A program made the translations under genes and the position numbers. The notes beneath the pieces were generated by a model that ran no database searches, was not told the DNA's origin, and saw only the letters and a list, made by a program, of their open reading frames with translations. A stretch of DNA of 64,000 bases from an uncultured Acidimicrobiia bacterium (GTDB lineage Bacteria; Actinomycetota; Acidimicrobiia; Spongiisociales; Spongiisociaceae), in the NCBI GenBank assembly GCA_958295745.1, contig OY282370.1:186001-250000 (forward strand), given 5' to 3'. This document shows positions 1 to 8,305 of the stretch, one piece after another (the first letter of the stretch is position 1; each line of letters opens with the position of its first letter).

Positions 1-1
1 C

Positions 2-394
2 CAGGACCGCCTCGGCCTCACCTACCTCTTCATCGCCCACGACCTGGCGGTCGTGCGCCACATCTGCGACGACACCGCGGTCATGTACCTGGGCAAGATC
101 GTCGAGCAGGCATCCACCGACCGGCTGTTCGCCCGGCCCATGCACCCTTACACCCACGCCCTGCTGTCGGCGGTGCCCACCCCCAACCCCAAGATCCAGC
201 GGCAGCGTTCCCGCATCCTGCTGGAAGGGGACGTGCCCAGCCCGATCAACCCCCCTCCGGGATGCCGCTTCCACACCCGCTGTCCGGTCGGGAAGGACAA
301 GGAGATATGCCGGACCGAAGAACCGCTCCTCGAGGAACGCGCCCCGGGGCACCGGGTGGCCTGCCACTTCGCCGAAGCCAAAACCATCATCTGA
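2..394 (+). CDS. Oligopeptide/dipeptide ABC transporter ATP-binding protein, 3' end only
   Basis: This is the C-terminal part of an OppF/DppF-type ATPase that energises peptide import at the cytoplasmic membrane; its 5' end lies outside the window. The visible frame opens in the region after Walker B, with the H-loop histidine in FIAHDLAVV. It then shows the VMYLGKIVE segment and the oligopeptide-transporter C-terminal extension with [12 protein letters not shown] and the cysteine-containing [11 protein letters not shown]. It ends 11 bases before the aldolase start, so the two are probably co-transcribed. It belongs to a different transporter from the one at 7272-12073, which is on the opposite strand. 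Family assignment is secure; the substrate is unknown. Confidence 0.9.
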   Translation, partial: QDRLGLTYLFIAHDLAVVRHICDDTAVMYLGKIVEQASTDRLFARPMHPYTHALLSAVPTPNPKIQRQRSRILLEGDVPSPINPPPGCRFHTRCPVGKDKEICRTEEPLLEERAPGHRVACHFAEAKTII

Positions 395-405
395 GAAACA
401 CCGCG

Positions 406-1194
406 GTGGCCTTCAGCGACATACGGGACGGCAATCCCCTCAAGGAGGCCCTCTCTGCGGGAGGAACCGCGGTGGGCATGTTCCTGCGGATGCCGGGCAT
501 GGAACCGGCCGAGCTGTGCGGACATGCGGGCTGCGACTTTGTGCTCATCGACATGGAGCACAGCACCATCACCTGGGAACAGGCCGGAGGGATGATCCTG
601 GCGGCCGAGTGGGCGGGCGCCGTCCCGGTGCTCAGGGTCTCCAACCCGGCGCGGGACCTGATAACGCGGGCGCTCGACGTCGGCGCCCACGGGATCATGG
701 TGGCGCAGGTGGAGAGTGCGGAGGAGGCCCGAGGGATAGTGGCGGCCACCAGATACGGGCCGGGCGGGACCCGGGGGACGGCGGGCAGCCGGCGGAGCGG
801 CTACGGCCTGAAGATCCCGCTCGGGGAGTTCACCGAAGCGGCCGACCGGGCCACCTTCGTAGGGGTGCAGCTCGAATCGGTCCGGGCGGTCCGCAACGCC
901 CCCGCCATCGCCGCGGTGCCGGGCGTCGACTGCGTGATGGCCGGATTGTCCGACCTGACCGTGGACCTCGGCGTGGCCGGGGAATGGGACCACCCTTCGG
1001 TTACGGCGGCGGCCATGGAGATAGAGGCGGCCTGCCGAGATCACGGGGCGGCCTTCGGGGTGCCCGCCCCCGATGTCGGGTTCGCCGCCGCATACCTCGC
1101 CCTAGGGGCGCGCTTCATCGCCGGCGGCGACGTGGGCGTGTTCGGAAGGGCCCTGCGGAGTTTCGTGGAAGGGGTGAGGGCATCAGGCGGTTGA
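406..1194 (+). CDS. HpcH/HpaI family aldolase
   Basis: A 262-residue class II (metal-dependent) aldolase-type TIM barrel of the HpcH/HpaI/citrate-lyase-beta family. Members cleave 2-keto-4-hydroxy acids such as 4-hydroxy-2-ketoheptanedioate or 2-keto-3-deoxy-rhamnonate into pyruvate plus an aldehyde. Family hallmarks are VGMFLRMPG near the N-terminus, the metal-site region DFVLIDMEHS, the VAQVESAEEA stretch, the GTRGTAGSRRSGYG loop and the QLESVRAVRN and DCVMAGLSDLTVDLG segments. The start is taken as GTG at 406, 12 bases after the preceding stop; no strong ribosome site is visible. The stop overlaps the acetamidase start (TTGA), implying translational coupling. The exact substrate cannot be read from sequence. 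Confidence 0.88.
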   Translation: MAFSDIRDGNPLKEALSAGGTAVGMFLRMPGMEPAELCGHAGCDFVLIDMEHSTITWEQAGGMILAAEWAGAVPVLRVSNPARDLITRALDVGAHGIMVAQVESAEEARGIVAATRYGPGGTRGTAGSRRSGYGLKIPLGEFTEAADRATFVGVQLESVRAVRNAPAIAAVPGVDCVMAGLSDLTVDLGVAGEWDHPSVTAAAMEIEAACRDHGAAFGVPAPDVGFAAAYLALGARFIAGGDVGVFGRALRSFVEGVRASGG

Positions 1195-2108
1195 CCCGGG
1201 ACCGGACCCATTTCGCGTTCGACGCCGCGATCCGCCCGGCCATCACGGTGGCCCCCGGCGAGACGATCGTGGTCGAGACCCAGGACGCCCACAGCGGCAC
1301 GATCACCGGCCCCGATGTGGTCTACGAGACGCTCGACGACGTGATGGGGCGCATCGGGGGGGCCAACCCGGTTACCGGACCGATCGCCGTGGAGGGAGTG
1401 GCGGCGGGAGACTGCCTCGAGGTGCGTATCGAGCATGTGGAAGGCGCCCCCGTCACCGGCTTCGGGTATATGACCACCACCCCGACTCTCCACCCCGGAT
1501 TCGCCGCCGAGACGGTGATCTGCCGCCGGAAAGGAGGCCGCGTCGAGATACCCGCCGGGCGCGGTCCGGTCCTGGTGCCCTGCCGGCCCTTCATAGGCAC
1601 CATCGGGGTGGCGCCCCGCGGGGAACCCGTCCTGTCGTTCCGGCAGGGCGCGGAGATACTCGGCAACGTGGACCTGCCGGAGATTTCCCGGGGGGCGGCG
1701 GTGGTGATGAGGGCGGCCGTGGACGGGGGCCTCGTCTCCCTGGGTGATGCGCACCTGGCCCAAGGCGACGCCGAGATACACCGCTCGGCGGTCGAGTGCC
1801 AGGCCGACGTCCGGCTGCGCATCCTCCGCCGCGACCCCGAGGAGGCCACCTTCTCCGGCCTCCCGCAGGTGAACACAGCAACCGAGCTGGGTAGCGTGGC
1901 CCCCGGGCCGGGGCATCTTGAGGATCTGGTGAGGGCCGCCTACGACGATCTGGCCCTGCGCCTGCGCCGTTCGGGTCGGTTCACCCTTCCCGAGGCGTAC
2001 CGCCTGCTGGGGGCGGTGGGCACCGTTAGGGTGGGGCAGGTGGTGCCCCCCGTCTATTCGGCCATGGCCAAGATAGAGCGACGCTACGTAGGAGAATCTG
2101 ACCAATGA
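1191..2108 (+). CDS. Acetamidase/formamidase family protein
   Basis: A 305-residue FmdA/AmdA-type amidase, a family that hydrolyses short amides to ammonia and a carboxylate. The N-terminal beta-rich segment has the ETQDAHSG metal-site region. The middle carries ITGPIAVEGVAAGD and the FIGTIGVAP strand, followed by GGLVSLGDAHLAQGDAE, all typical of the family. I chose a TTG start at 1191 because it overlaps the aldolase stop as TTGA and the homologous region begins there; a longer reading upstream would run antisense-like through the aldolase gene. Pairing with an aldolase and an aminotransferase suggests breakdown of a nitrogenous organic acid or amide, which is inference. Confidence 0.85.
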   Translation: MTRDRTHFAFDAAIRPAITVAPGETIVVETQDAHSGTITGPDVVYETLDDVMGRIGGANPVTGPIAVEGVAAGDCLEVRIEHVEGAPVTGFGYMTTTPTLHPGFAAETVICRRKGGRVEIPAGRGPVLVPCRPFIGTIGVAPRGEPVLSFRQGAEILGNVDLPEISRGAAVVMRAAVDGGLVSLGDAHLAQGDAEIHRSAVECQADVRLRILRRDPEEATFSGLPQVNTATELGSVAPGPGHLEDLVRAAYDDLALRLRRSGRFTLPEAYRLLGAVGTVRVGQVVPPVYSAMAKIERRYVGESDQ

Positions 2109-2202
2109 CGATTGCTATGTCTAGCCGCTCGTCGACCAGGGGTTTCGTCGTCGACCGACGGGATGCCGGTGGATCGATCGGCGCCATCCTCGAGAAGAAC
2201 GC

Positions 2203-3360
2203 ATGGTGAGGCCGTCAAAAGCCGTCGAGTCCCTGCCCCGGTCGGGCATCCGCGAGGTCATGGAGCTGGCCTGGTCGGTGGGCGACGCCATCCATCTCGA
2301 GGTGGGCGAACCCAACTTCTCCACCCCGGCCCACGTCGTGGAAGCCGCCCATCGGGCGGCCGCCGACGGTTTCACCCGCTACACCCCCAACGCCGGGATC
2401 CCGGAGCTGCGGGAGGTCCTGTCCGACAAAGTCCGGGAACGCAACGGCATAGAAGCCCCGCCCGACCGGATCGTGGTGACCCCGGGCGCGGTGGTGGGCG
2501 TGTACAGCGCCATCGCGGCCGTGGCGGACCACGGGACCGATATCCTCATAAGCGACCCCTGCTGGCCCAACTACCGCCTGATGATGGACCTGCTGGGGAT
2601 CCGTCCGGTCCGCTACCCGCTCTCGGCCGAGGACGGGTTCGTTCCCAACGCCGCCCGGATCGAGCCCCGCATCACGGACCGCACCAGGGCGATCCTCCTC
2701 AACTCGCCGGGCAACCCCACCGGCGCCACCATCCCGCGAAGGGCCTTGGAGGAGCTGATCGAGCTGGCCCGCTCCTACGACCTCTGGGTCCTGTCCGACG
2801 AGGTGTACGACGAGATCTGGTTCGACCGGCCGTCGGTGTCCGCCGGCCCGCTGGATCCCGATGGCCGGGTCGTCACCTTCTTCAGCTTCTCGAAGACCTA
2901 CGCCATGACCGGCTGGCGGGTCGGGTACATGGTGACCCCTCCCGGCCTGACCGAAGGCGTGGTGAAGGCGCAGGAGCCGATCACATCCTGCGTCAACGCT
3001 CCGGCCCAGAAGGCCGCCGTCGCCGCCATAACCGGCCCGCAGGACATCGTGGCCGAGATGCGCAAGGCCTATCACGAGCGGCGCGACCTGGTCTCCGACC
3101 TGCTCGATGCGGAAGGGATCCCCTATGTGAAGCCGACCGGGGCCTTCTACCTGATGGCGGACGTGAGCGGCAGCGGGCTGGACGCCCTGGCATTTGCCCG
3201 CCGCCTGGTGCTGGAACGGGGAGTGGCGGTGGTGCCCGGCACCGCCTTCGGCCCCGGCAGCGGCGCCTTCGTCCGCCTGTCCCTTGCCACCGCCGCCGAA
3301 CCCCTGCTAGAAGGAGTAAGCCGCCTAGCCGAAGCCATCAACACCTGGGGCGGCGATTAG
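2203..3360 (+). CDS. PLP-dependent class I/II aminotransferase
   Basis: A 385-residue aspartate-aminotransferase-fold enzyme that moves amino groups between an amino acid and a 2-oxo acid. Seen: the LEVGEPNFSTP substrate loop, SPGNPTGATIP, the SDEVYDEIWF aspartate/tyrosine segment that holds the pyridoxal ring, and FFSFSKTYAMTGWR with the Schiff-base lysine at residue 231. The ATG at 2203 lies downstream of GAGAAG. It is closely related to the equally long enzyme at 18887-20044. A 64-base fragment of its 3' region (3186-3249) recurs in degraded form at 5224-5287. Amino-acid specificity is unknown. Confidence 0.92.
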   Translation: MVRPSKAVESLPRSGIREVMELAWSVGDAIHLEVGEPNFSTPAHVVEAAHRAAADGFTRYTPNAGIPELREVLSDKVRERNGIEAPPDRIVVTPGAVVGVYSAIAAVADHGTDILISDPCWPNYRLMMDLLGIRPVRYPLSAEDGFVPNAARIEPRITDRTRAILLNSPGNPTGATIPRRALEELIELARSYDLWVLSDEVYDEIWFDRPSVSAGPLDPDGRVVTFFSFSKTYAMTGWRVGYMVTPPGLTEGVVKAQEPITSCVNAPAQKAAVAAITGPQDIVAEMRKAYHERRDLVSDLLDAEGIPYVKPTGAFYLMADVSGSGLDALAFARRLVLERGVAVVPGTAFGPGSGAFVRLSLATAAEPLLEGVSRLAEAINTWGGD

Positions 3361-3370
3361 AAAGGGCGGC

Positions 3371-3383
3371 AATCCGGCAGAGT
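3371..3383 (+). repeat. 13-base direct repeat, left copy
   Basis: The 13-mer AATCCGGCAGAGT lies between the aminotransferase stop and the cysteine hydrolase start. An identical copy begins at the stop codon of the membrane protein (5113-5125), so the pair brackets the hydrolase/membrane-protein unit. It could mark insertion or excision boundaries of the accessory patch; no transposase accompanies it. Confidence 0.55.
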
Positions 3384-3434
3384 GGTCGAAGGGTCAGGCC
3401 TCACAGGTGCAGCTCGTTGCTAAGGTGAAAGGCG

Positions 3435-3959
3435 ATGGATATTCATCTCCTTCCCACTGATGCCGACCTAGAGCCTCTGGACACGGCTTTGCTGATCGTG
3501 GATGTCCAGGAGGGCTTCATCAACGACTCCACCCGGCATGTGGTCCCGGCGGTCGAGAAGCTGCAATACAGATACGAACACATCTACGCCACCCGATTCA
3601 TCAACGGCGCCGACTCGCCGCACCGCAACTTTATCGACTGGCACCGTTTCGGGGAGTACTCACCAGAGATAGAGCTGGCCTTCGTCCCTTCTCCCAAAGC
3701 AGTGATCCTGGACAAGACTGCATACACCTGTGTGACACCCGCCTTTATGGACGACCTAAGAGAGCGGGGAGTGGTCGAGGTGCATATCTGCGGAATCGAC
3801 ACCGACGTGTGCGTCCTCAAATGCGCGGTCGATCTGTTCGAGAACGGAATCCGCCCGGTAGTGCTGTCACAGGCGTCGGCCAGCCACGCAGGCGATGACT
3901 ACCATCAATCCGCCCTCCATATCCTCCCCCGCCTGATCGGTGCCCGCCAGGTTCTATGA
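3435..3959 (+). CDS. Isochorismatase/nicotinamidase-like cysteine hydrolase
   Basis: A 174-residue cysteine hydrolase of the isochorismatase superfamily, which includes nicotinamidases, ureidohydrolases and N-carbamoylsarcosine amidases. The catalytic triad is intact: Asp23 in LLIVDVQEGF, Lys94 in VILDKTAYT and Cys127 in CGIDTDVCV. GAAAGG precedes the ATG. The last four bases (ATGA) overlap the start of the unknown membrane protein at 3956, so the two are translationally coupled. G+C is lower than in the flanking catabolic genes, suggesting it belongs with the AT-rich accessory patch downstream rather than with the aminotransferase. The natural amide substrate is not predictable. Confidence 0.88.
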   Translation: MDIHLLPTDADLEPLDTALLIVDVQEGFINDSTRHVVPAVEKLQYRYEHIYATRFINGADSPHRNFIDWHRFGEYSPEIELAFVPSPKAVILDKTAYTCVTPAFMDDLRERGVVEVHICGIDTDVCVLKCAVDLFENGIRPVVLSQASASHAGDDYHQSALHILPRLIGARQVL

Positions 3960-5113
3960 TCCTGAAAGAGTATGCGATCCTGCCGTTCGAAATCGGCCGC
4001 GATCATATGGAGCAGACCAGGCATCTGATCGAACAAAACGGCTGGGCGCGCTCTAGCACACCGGGAACCTATGAGCATGAGGCCTATCGCATCACCGATT
4101 CTGTACAGTTGGAAACCGGCAATACATATCGACTAGACTTGGTTTTGGTTGGCGTTTCGGGTTGTTTTCTGTTGCACCGCTCCGAGCCGGTACGCGGAGA
4201 GTCGAATACTGAATACAAGCACAATATCAGTCTATTAAAGCGAATCTTGAAAGATCAACAGCGGTTGCATGAACAGTTGCTCAAAGAAGGGGGTAGTTCT
4301 GCCTTTAACGATCTACTGGAGCTTCTGAATGTTAATAGCTGGACACAACCATATCCGAGTTATATTTTTAGCTTTTATGTGTTCAAAATACAGGGAGAAT
4401 TAACATGGGATGCTGACATAGCTCTCCGAATACTTGCTAATCCCACTTCTGTAGGTATCGAAGCGGATACGGAAAAATCGGAAGGAGATATCTTAGAGAC
4501 CGGGGAACTGTTAGACATCGATCCAAACCCCTATACTGCTGTTTACGCCACCTATTCCACAATAGTAGCCGGACTCTGGGGAAAAGCTTGTAAGGATGAC
4601 ACAACCGAAGACATGCTGGTATCGATGGAACTCGACTTGCAGGCGGTGTGGAATCAGTGCCGCCAGATGGACGAACGAGTAGCCGAAGCCATAGGAGATA
4701 CAGAGCGAGACCTGGACAGGGAAGGCATCCTGATTGACATTGTTCGCTTCCTGCAAAAAGGTAAGCCTTCATCATCATCTAAGACATCAAAACGATGGAG
4801 AGATGTTCTTGATCAACTGATTGAAACTAGCCGAATTAAAGAAAAATTTAGTTCACTCGAAGGCAGTTTGCCTTTGTTAGAACGCTCCATCGAAAGAAAC
4901 AAGGAACTACGGCAACAGAAGCGCAAAGATAGTCGTAAACGAGGTCAGGGCTGGATAACGACCATACTGGTAATACTGGCCGCGATCGGCGCTACTCAGG
5001 CGATCGGTAATCTAAACCAACTGGAAGGTTGGGAACAACCTTGGTGGTGGGAACCTATGGTCTGGGGTATCTTGGGAACAACAGCTTATCTTTTGACTGT
5101 CAGACGTACTTAA
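3956..5113 (+). CDS. Unknown protein with CorA-like topology (cytosolic domain plus two C-terminal TM helices)
   Basis: A 385-residue protein I do not recognise. Residues 1-325 are hydrophilic with helical, charged stretches. Residues about 333-351 form one hydrophobic helix, 352-367 a Trp-rich loop (EQPWWWEP), and 368-382 a second helix ending in a short positive tail. This is the topology of CorA/ZinT-type channels, but the GMN motif expected at the end of the first helix is absent, so it is not called a magnesium transporter. Codons are AT-rich (line 4321 has 20 of 60 G+C), unlike the neighbours, pointing to recent transfer. It overlaps the cysteine hydrolase by four bases, indicating a two-gene unit. 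Confidence 0.75.
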   Translation: MILKEYAILPFEIGRDHMEQTRHLIEQNGWARSSTPGTYEHEAYRITDSVQLETGNTYRLDLVLVGVSGCFLLHRSEPVRGESNTEYKHNISLLKRILKDQQRLHEQLLKEGGSSAFNDLLELLNVNSWTQPYPSYIFSFYVFKIQGELTWDADIALRILANPTSVGIEADTEKSEGDILETGELLDIDPNPYTAVYATYSTIVAGLWGKACKDDTTEDMLVSMELDLQAVWNQCRQMDERVAEAIGDTERDLDREGILIDIVRFLQKGKPSSSSKTSKRWRDVLDQLIETSRIKEKFSSLEGSLPLLERSIERNKELRQQKRKDSRKRGQGWITTILVILAAIGATQAIGNLNQLEGWEQPWWWEPMVWGILGTTAYLLTVRRT

Positions 5114-5125
5114 ATCCGGCAGAGT
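5113..5125 (+). repeat. 13-base direct repeat, right copy
   Basis: Identical to the 13-mer at 3371-3383. It starts on the last base of the TAA stop of the CorA-topology gene. Bases 5126-5223 between it and the aminotransferase remnant show no gene or clear structure. Confidence 0.55.
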
Positions 5126-5223
5126 ATCTCGCCTGCCAACAGCCTCCCGGCCACAGGTGGCCTCCGTTTATAACACCAGATTATAAGAGCCGGATATCTC
5201 CCGCAGGGCAGTCTCAGAAACAG

Positions 5224-5287
5224 CCTCGCCTTTGCCCGCCGCCTAGTGCTGGACTAGAGGGTGGCGGTGGTGCCCGGCACCGCCTTC
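5224..5287 (+). pseudogene. Degraded fragment of an aminotransferase 3' region
   Basis: These 64 bases align without gaps to 3186-3249 inside the aminotransferase gene, with 8 mismatches by hand count. The conserved part encodes the FARRLVLE and VAVVPGTAF region, but the copy has an in-frame TAG after the third leucine codon and no flanking coding sequence. It is a relic of a duplication or of a related lost gene. The tail of the small gene on the opposite strand (5243-5650) reads through it. Confidence 0.8.
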
Positions 5288-5650
5288 ATATAGATCGGGT
5301 CTATTGAAAACAAATCCTTGCTCCCTTCCCCACTGAATCCAAGCCTCAGATGCTGCCTTTAGTGTATCTGTATCCTTAGCTGGGTTGTCGCCTGTTATAG
5401 CCGCAAGAGCCCACCCCCAGTGGCGGCGACCTTTCTGCACTTCCTCTAGGATGAGAGGAACCGCGTCACGTCCAAGTCCTATCACTCTTTGATATGCCCA
5501 ATGTAAACAAATCTCGTGTGAAGAAGAACTCACCATAGTTTCACGAGTCCAGTGTTCTACAAGATCATCGAACATCGAGCGTAGCTCTTGCTTATCAATC
5601 ACGGATCTGACATCCTCGTCACCCCTTGCAACTGCTAGGTATGGTGGCAA
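5243..5650 (-). CDS. Small conserved hypothetical protein
   Basis: A 135-residue protein starting at a TTG shortly after the amidohydrolase stop. The core (about residues 20-110) has the pattern ELRSMFDDLVEHWTRET, AYQRVIGLG, VPLILEEVQ and HWGWALAAITGDNPA. I recall this as a small family of unknown function found near accessory genes; no motif tells its activity. The last 14-15 residues are the antisense reading of the aminotransferase remnant, so the native C-terminus has been replaced or extended. Composition is AT-rich like the rest of the patch. Confidence 0.6.
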   Translation of the reverse strand: MPPYLAVARGDEDVRSVIDKQELRSMFDDLVEHWTRETMVSSSSHEICLHWAYQRVIGLGRDAVPLILEEVQKGRRHWGWALAAITGDNPAKDTDTLKAASEAWIQWGREQGFVFNRPDLYEGGAGHHRHPLVQH

Positions 5651-5663
5651 GGCAAGGGCGAAA

Positions 5664-6536
5664 TCAGAAATCGAACAGGGACAGGGCTGTGCCTCCTCGG
5701 ACGGCGGCCCGCTCCTCTGGGGTCAGGCCGGGCAGGTAGTGGTCTACCAGGGAGAGCACCTCCTGGTATCCGGGATTGGTTTTGATCCAGGGCCAGTCCG
5801 AGGCGTTGAGCATCCGATGGGCGCCGAACGCGGCGTGGATCCGGTCTACCACCTCCTGCAGGTCGGGATGGGGGTATGGAGTCTGGGTGAAGGCGTACTG
5901 ACCTGACACGTGCACGTATAGATCGTCCGGATGGTCGGCCGCCATCTGCTCGATCAGCTCCAGCGAGTCGGGCGGGAGGGGAATGTCGAACCTGGGGCGC
6001 CGGTGCTCGTCGATGGCCAGCTCCATCCAGATATCCGGGCAGAACCCCAGGTGGTTGAGCACCACCTTCAGACCGGGGAGGCGCCGCATCACCTTATCCA
6101 GCAGGCGGACCTGATCCGGAGAGCCGTAGAACCACACCTTCATGTCCAAGCCGCGCATGGCTTCCAAGACGGGGAACACTTCCAGCGACTCGGCCGGACT
6201 GCCCGGCTCTCCCCCGAACCCGTAGAAGCGCAGGCCCTGTATCCCGGACTGTTCGGCCCGGCGGGCCGCCTGGCCGGCACGGTCTTCGGCCTCTTCGTCG
6301 TAGACGCCCACCCCGGCGAACTTCCCCGGGTGGTCGGACAGTACCTCCGCCAGGTATTCGTCGTGGGCGGAGATCGGGACCACGACGGCATGATCCACCT
6401 CCGCTCCGTCCATGGCCTCCAGGAACTCCCCGGCGAGCTCCTCCCGTTCCGCAGGCGCCATCCCTTCGAACACGTAGCGGGGATAGGCCTCGCTCCGGGC
6501 CTTGAAGAGATGCAGGTGAGCGTCTACTACAGCCAT
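5664..6536 (-). CDS. Amidohydrolase_2 family metal-dependent hydrolase
   Basis: A 290-residue TIM-barrel hydrolase. The N-terminal VDAHLHLF contains the metal-binding H-x-H. A later histidine lies in KVVLNHLGF (about residue 160), another in LYVHVSGQYA, and the catalytic aspartate is in NASDWPW, the usual order for the Amidohydro_2 (ACMSD/LigI-like) family. Members hydrolyse lactones or decarboxylate ring-derived acids. AGGAGG sits seven bases before the ATG at 6536. It is the last long gene of the leftward peptide-transporter operon, 43 bases after the alpha/beta hydrolase. Substrate unknown. Confidence 0.85.
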   Translation of the reverse strand: MAVVDAHLHLFKARSEAYPRYVFEGMAPAEREELAGEFLEAMDGAEVDHAVVVPISAHDEYLAEVLSDHPGKFAGVGVYDEEAEDRAGQAARRAEQSGIQGLRFYGFGGEPGSPAESLEVFPVLEAMRGLDMKVWFYGSPDQVRLLDKVMRRLPGLKVVLNHLGFCPDIWMELAIDEHRRPRFDIPLPPDSLELIEQMAADHPDDLYVHVSGQYAFTQTPYPHPDLQEVVDRIHAAFGAHRMLNASDWPWIKTNPGYQEVLSLVDHYLPGLTPEERAAVRGGTALSLFDF

Positions 6537-6579
6537 ATCGAACCTCCTGGTTGTTTCATCGGTCTGGGCAGGGCCGGTT

Positions 6580-7272
6580 TCATGCTTCTTCGGCGCCCGT
6601 CCGCCCGGCCCGCGCCGCCTCGATCTGCCCGGCGTGATCGGCTATCCACGACAGGTGGTAGGGCGTCAGGTAACGGCGCAGGAACATCATCATGTGCTCG
6701 GCCAGCCGGGGCTGATCCGCCAGTAGGGCTGGGCCGGACTCACCCGACGCTCCGGTCACATCCAGCTTCTGGCCCCTCATCCTGGGATAGATGCGACCGG
6801 CCTGTTCGTTGACCTCCCGGTTCAGCGAGCCCCTCAGCAACAGGCGCATCGCCGGACGGGTGGTCCGCCAGTCGATCTCCCCCGAAGCTTGCGGAAGGGG
6901 GGAGATCATGACCTGCACGGGCGCCCCGCACCCGCCGTCGAGGAACAGCAGGGTTTCGGTCACCGAACCGTAAGACACCAGCGCCACCGGGCCGAAGGAG
7001 GAGGTGATCTCCCCCAACATCGCCGTCATGTCCTCCTTGAGGGCGCCGGGTTCGGGATCCCCGTCGGACAGGCCGTGGCCCCTGAGCTCCAAGCTGATGA
7101 CCCGGAATCCCTGGGCGGCCACCGCGCCCGTCAGCGAGCCCCACGCATCCAGGTCGTCGCCGAGATCATGGACGAACACCACCGCCGGACCGTCCCGGGA
7201 CCACTCGTGGCCTCGGAGGACCAGCCCGCCGGGGAGCCGCACCGCCACCGGAACCGGCGTCGTCGGCCCCAT
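6580..7272 (-). CDS. Alpha/beta hydrolase
   Basis: A 230-residue alpha/beta-hydrolase-fold protein. VVFVHDLGDD is the oxyanion-hole strand, ELRGHGLSDGD the usual cap-entry loop, and VALVSYGSV the nucleophile elbow, where the first glycine of G-x-S-x-G is replaced by valine. I took ATG 7272 because its A is the last base of the upstream ATPase stop (TGATG); the longer reading would lie inside the ATPase gene. It follows the transporter genes, so it may process the imported ligand. The catalytic aspartate and histidine are not obvious, so activity is uncertain. Confidence 0.75.
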   Translation of the reverse strand: MGPTTPVPVAVRLPGGLVLRGHEWSRDGPAVVFVHDLGDDLDAWGSLTGAVAAQGFRVISLELRGHGLSDGDPEPGALKEDMTAMLGEITSSFGPVALVSYGSVTETLLFLDGGCGAPVQVMISPLPQASGEIDWRTTRPAMRLLLRGSLNREVNEQAGRIYPRMRGQKLDVTGASGESGPALLADQPRLAEHMMMFLRRYLTPYHLSWIADHAGQIEAARAGRTGAEEA

Positions 7273-8303
7273 CAGGCGGTGAACGGCTGCGGGTTGAAGC
7301 AACGGAAGGTTCGCCCTTCGGGGTCGTCGGCCAGCTCCGGATGTTCGGTCCAGCACCGATCGACGGCGTAGGAACAGCGGGGGGCGAAGCGGCAGCCCGG
7401 CGGCATGAGCTGGGGGGGCGGGACCAGTCCGGGGATGGGAACGAGGCGTTCCCTCTTGATGCTGACTTGCGGGAGGGCCCTGAGCAGGCCCTGGGTGTAC
7501 GGATGGCGGGGGTTCTCGAACAGCTCGTCGACCGGCGCCTCCTCGACTATCTCCCCGGCGTACATCACCGCCACCCGGTCGGCCACCGCCGCCACCACCG
7601 CCAAATCGTGGGTGATCAACAGCATCGACATGTTACGGCGGCGCTGCTCGTTGATCAGCTGATCGAGTATCTGCGCCTGTACGGTCACGTCGAGGGCGGT
7701 GGTCGGCTCGTCGGCGATCAGGATATCGGGGTCGAGGACCAGGGCCATGGCGATCATGACCCGCTGGCGCATGCCTCCGGAGAGCTCGTGCGGGTAGGAG
7801 TCGAGCCGGGTTATGGGATCGGGCAACCCCACCTTGGTGAGCACTTCACCGGCCATCCGGCGGGCCTCCGAACCTTTCACCTTCCGGTGGGAGCGGATGA
7901 CTTCGGCTATCACGTCCCCCACCGTGAACACCGGATCGAGGGAGGTGAGGGGGTCCTGGAAGATCATAGAGATGGAGTCGGAGCGGAGGCGCCGCATCCG
8001 GCGGTTCTTCAGCCGGAGGAGGTCCCGGCCCTTGAAGAGGATCTCCCCTTCGCGGACCCGCACCGGCGGGGTGGGAAGCAGGCGCATGATGGAGAGGGCG
8101 GTGATGCTCTTGCCGCAGCCGCTCTCCCCCACCAGGCACATGATCTCGTTGGGGTATATGTCCAGCGACAGATCCCGCACCACGTCGAACGTCTCCCCCC
8201 CGGTGGTCACCGTGGTGCGGAGACCGCGCACGGACAGCAGCGGCGAGCCGTCCGGGGCGGGCGCGGAGGCGGTCTCGACCGAGCGGGCCGCCGACGCCGT
8301 CAC
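7272..8303 (-). CDS. Oligopeptide/dipeptide ABC transporter ATP-binding protein (DppD/OppD type)
   Basis: A 343-residue ABC ATPase powering the importer encoded upstream. Walker A GESGCGKS is at residues 59-66, the signature is LSGGMRQR, Walker B is [11 protein letters not shown] and the H-loop is [10 protein letters not shown]. The C-terminal peptide-transporter extension [12 protein letters not shown] with [10 protein letters not shown] is present. The GTG at 8303 starts two bases after the DppB-like stop, and the stop shares a base with the alpha/beta hydrolase start. No DppF-type partner is adjacent on this strand, so the transporter has a single local ATPase or borrows one. Confidence 0.93.
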   Translation of the reverse strand: MTASAARSVETASAPAPDGSPLLSVRGLRTTVTTGGETFDVVRDLSLDIYPNEIMCLVGESGCGKSITALSIMRLLPTPPVRVREGEILFKGRDLLRLKNRRMRRLRSDSISMIFQDPLTSLDPVFTVGDVIAEVIRSHRKVKGSEARRMAGEVLTKVGLPDPITRLDSYPHELSGGMRQRVMIAMALVLDPDILIADEPTTALDVTVQAQILDQLINEQRRRNMSMLLITHDLAVVAAVADRVAVMYAGEIVEEAPVDELFENPRHPYTQGLLRALPQVSIKRERLVPIPGLVPPPQLMPPGCRFAPRCSYAVDRCWTEHPELADDPEGRTFRCFNPQPFTA

Positions 8304-8305
8304 GG

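Noticed and set aside
3956-5113. Calling the two-helix membrane protein a CorA magnesium channel
   Set aside because: The GMN motif after the first helix is missing and the soluble domain shows no CorA motifs; only the topology is similar.
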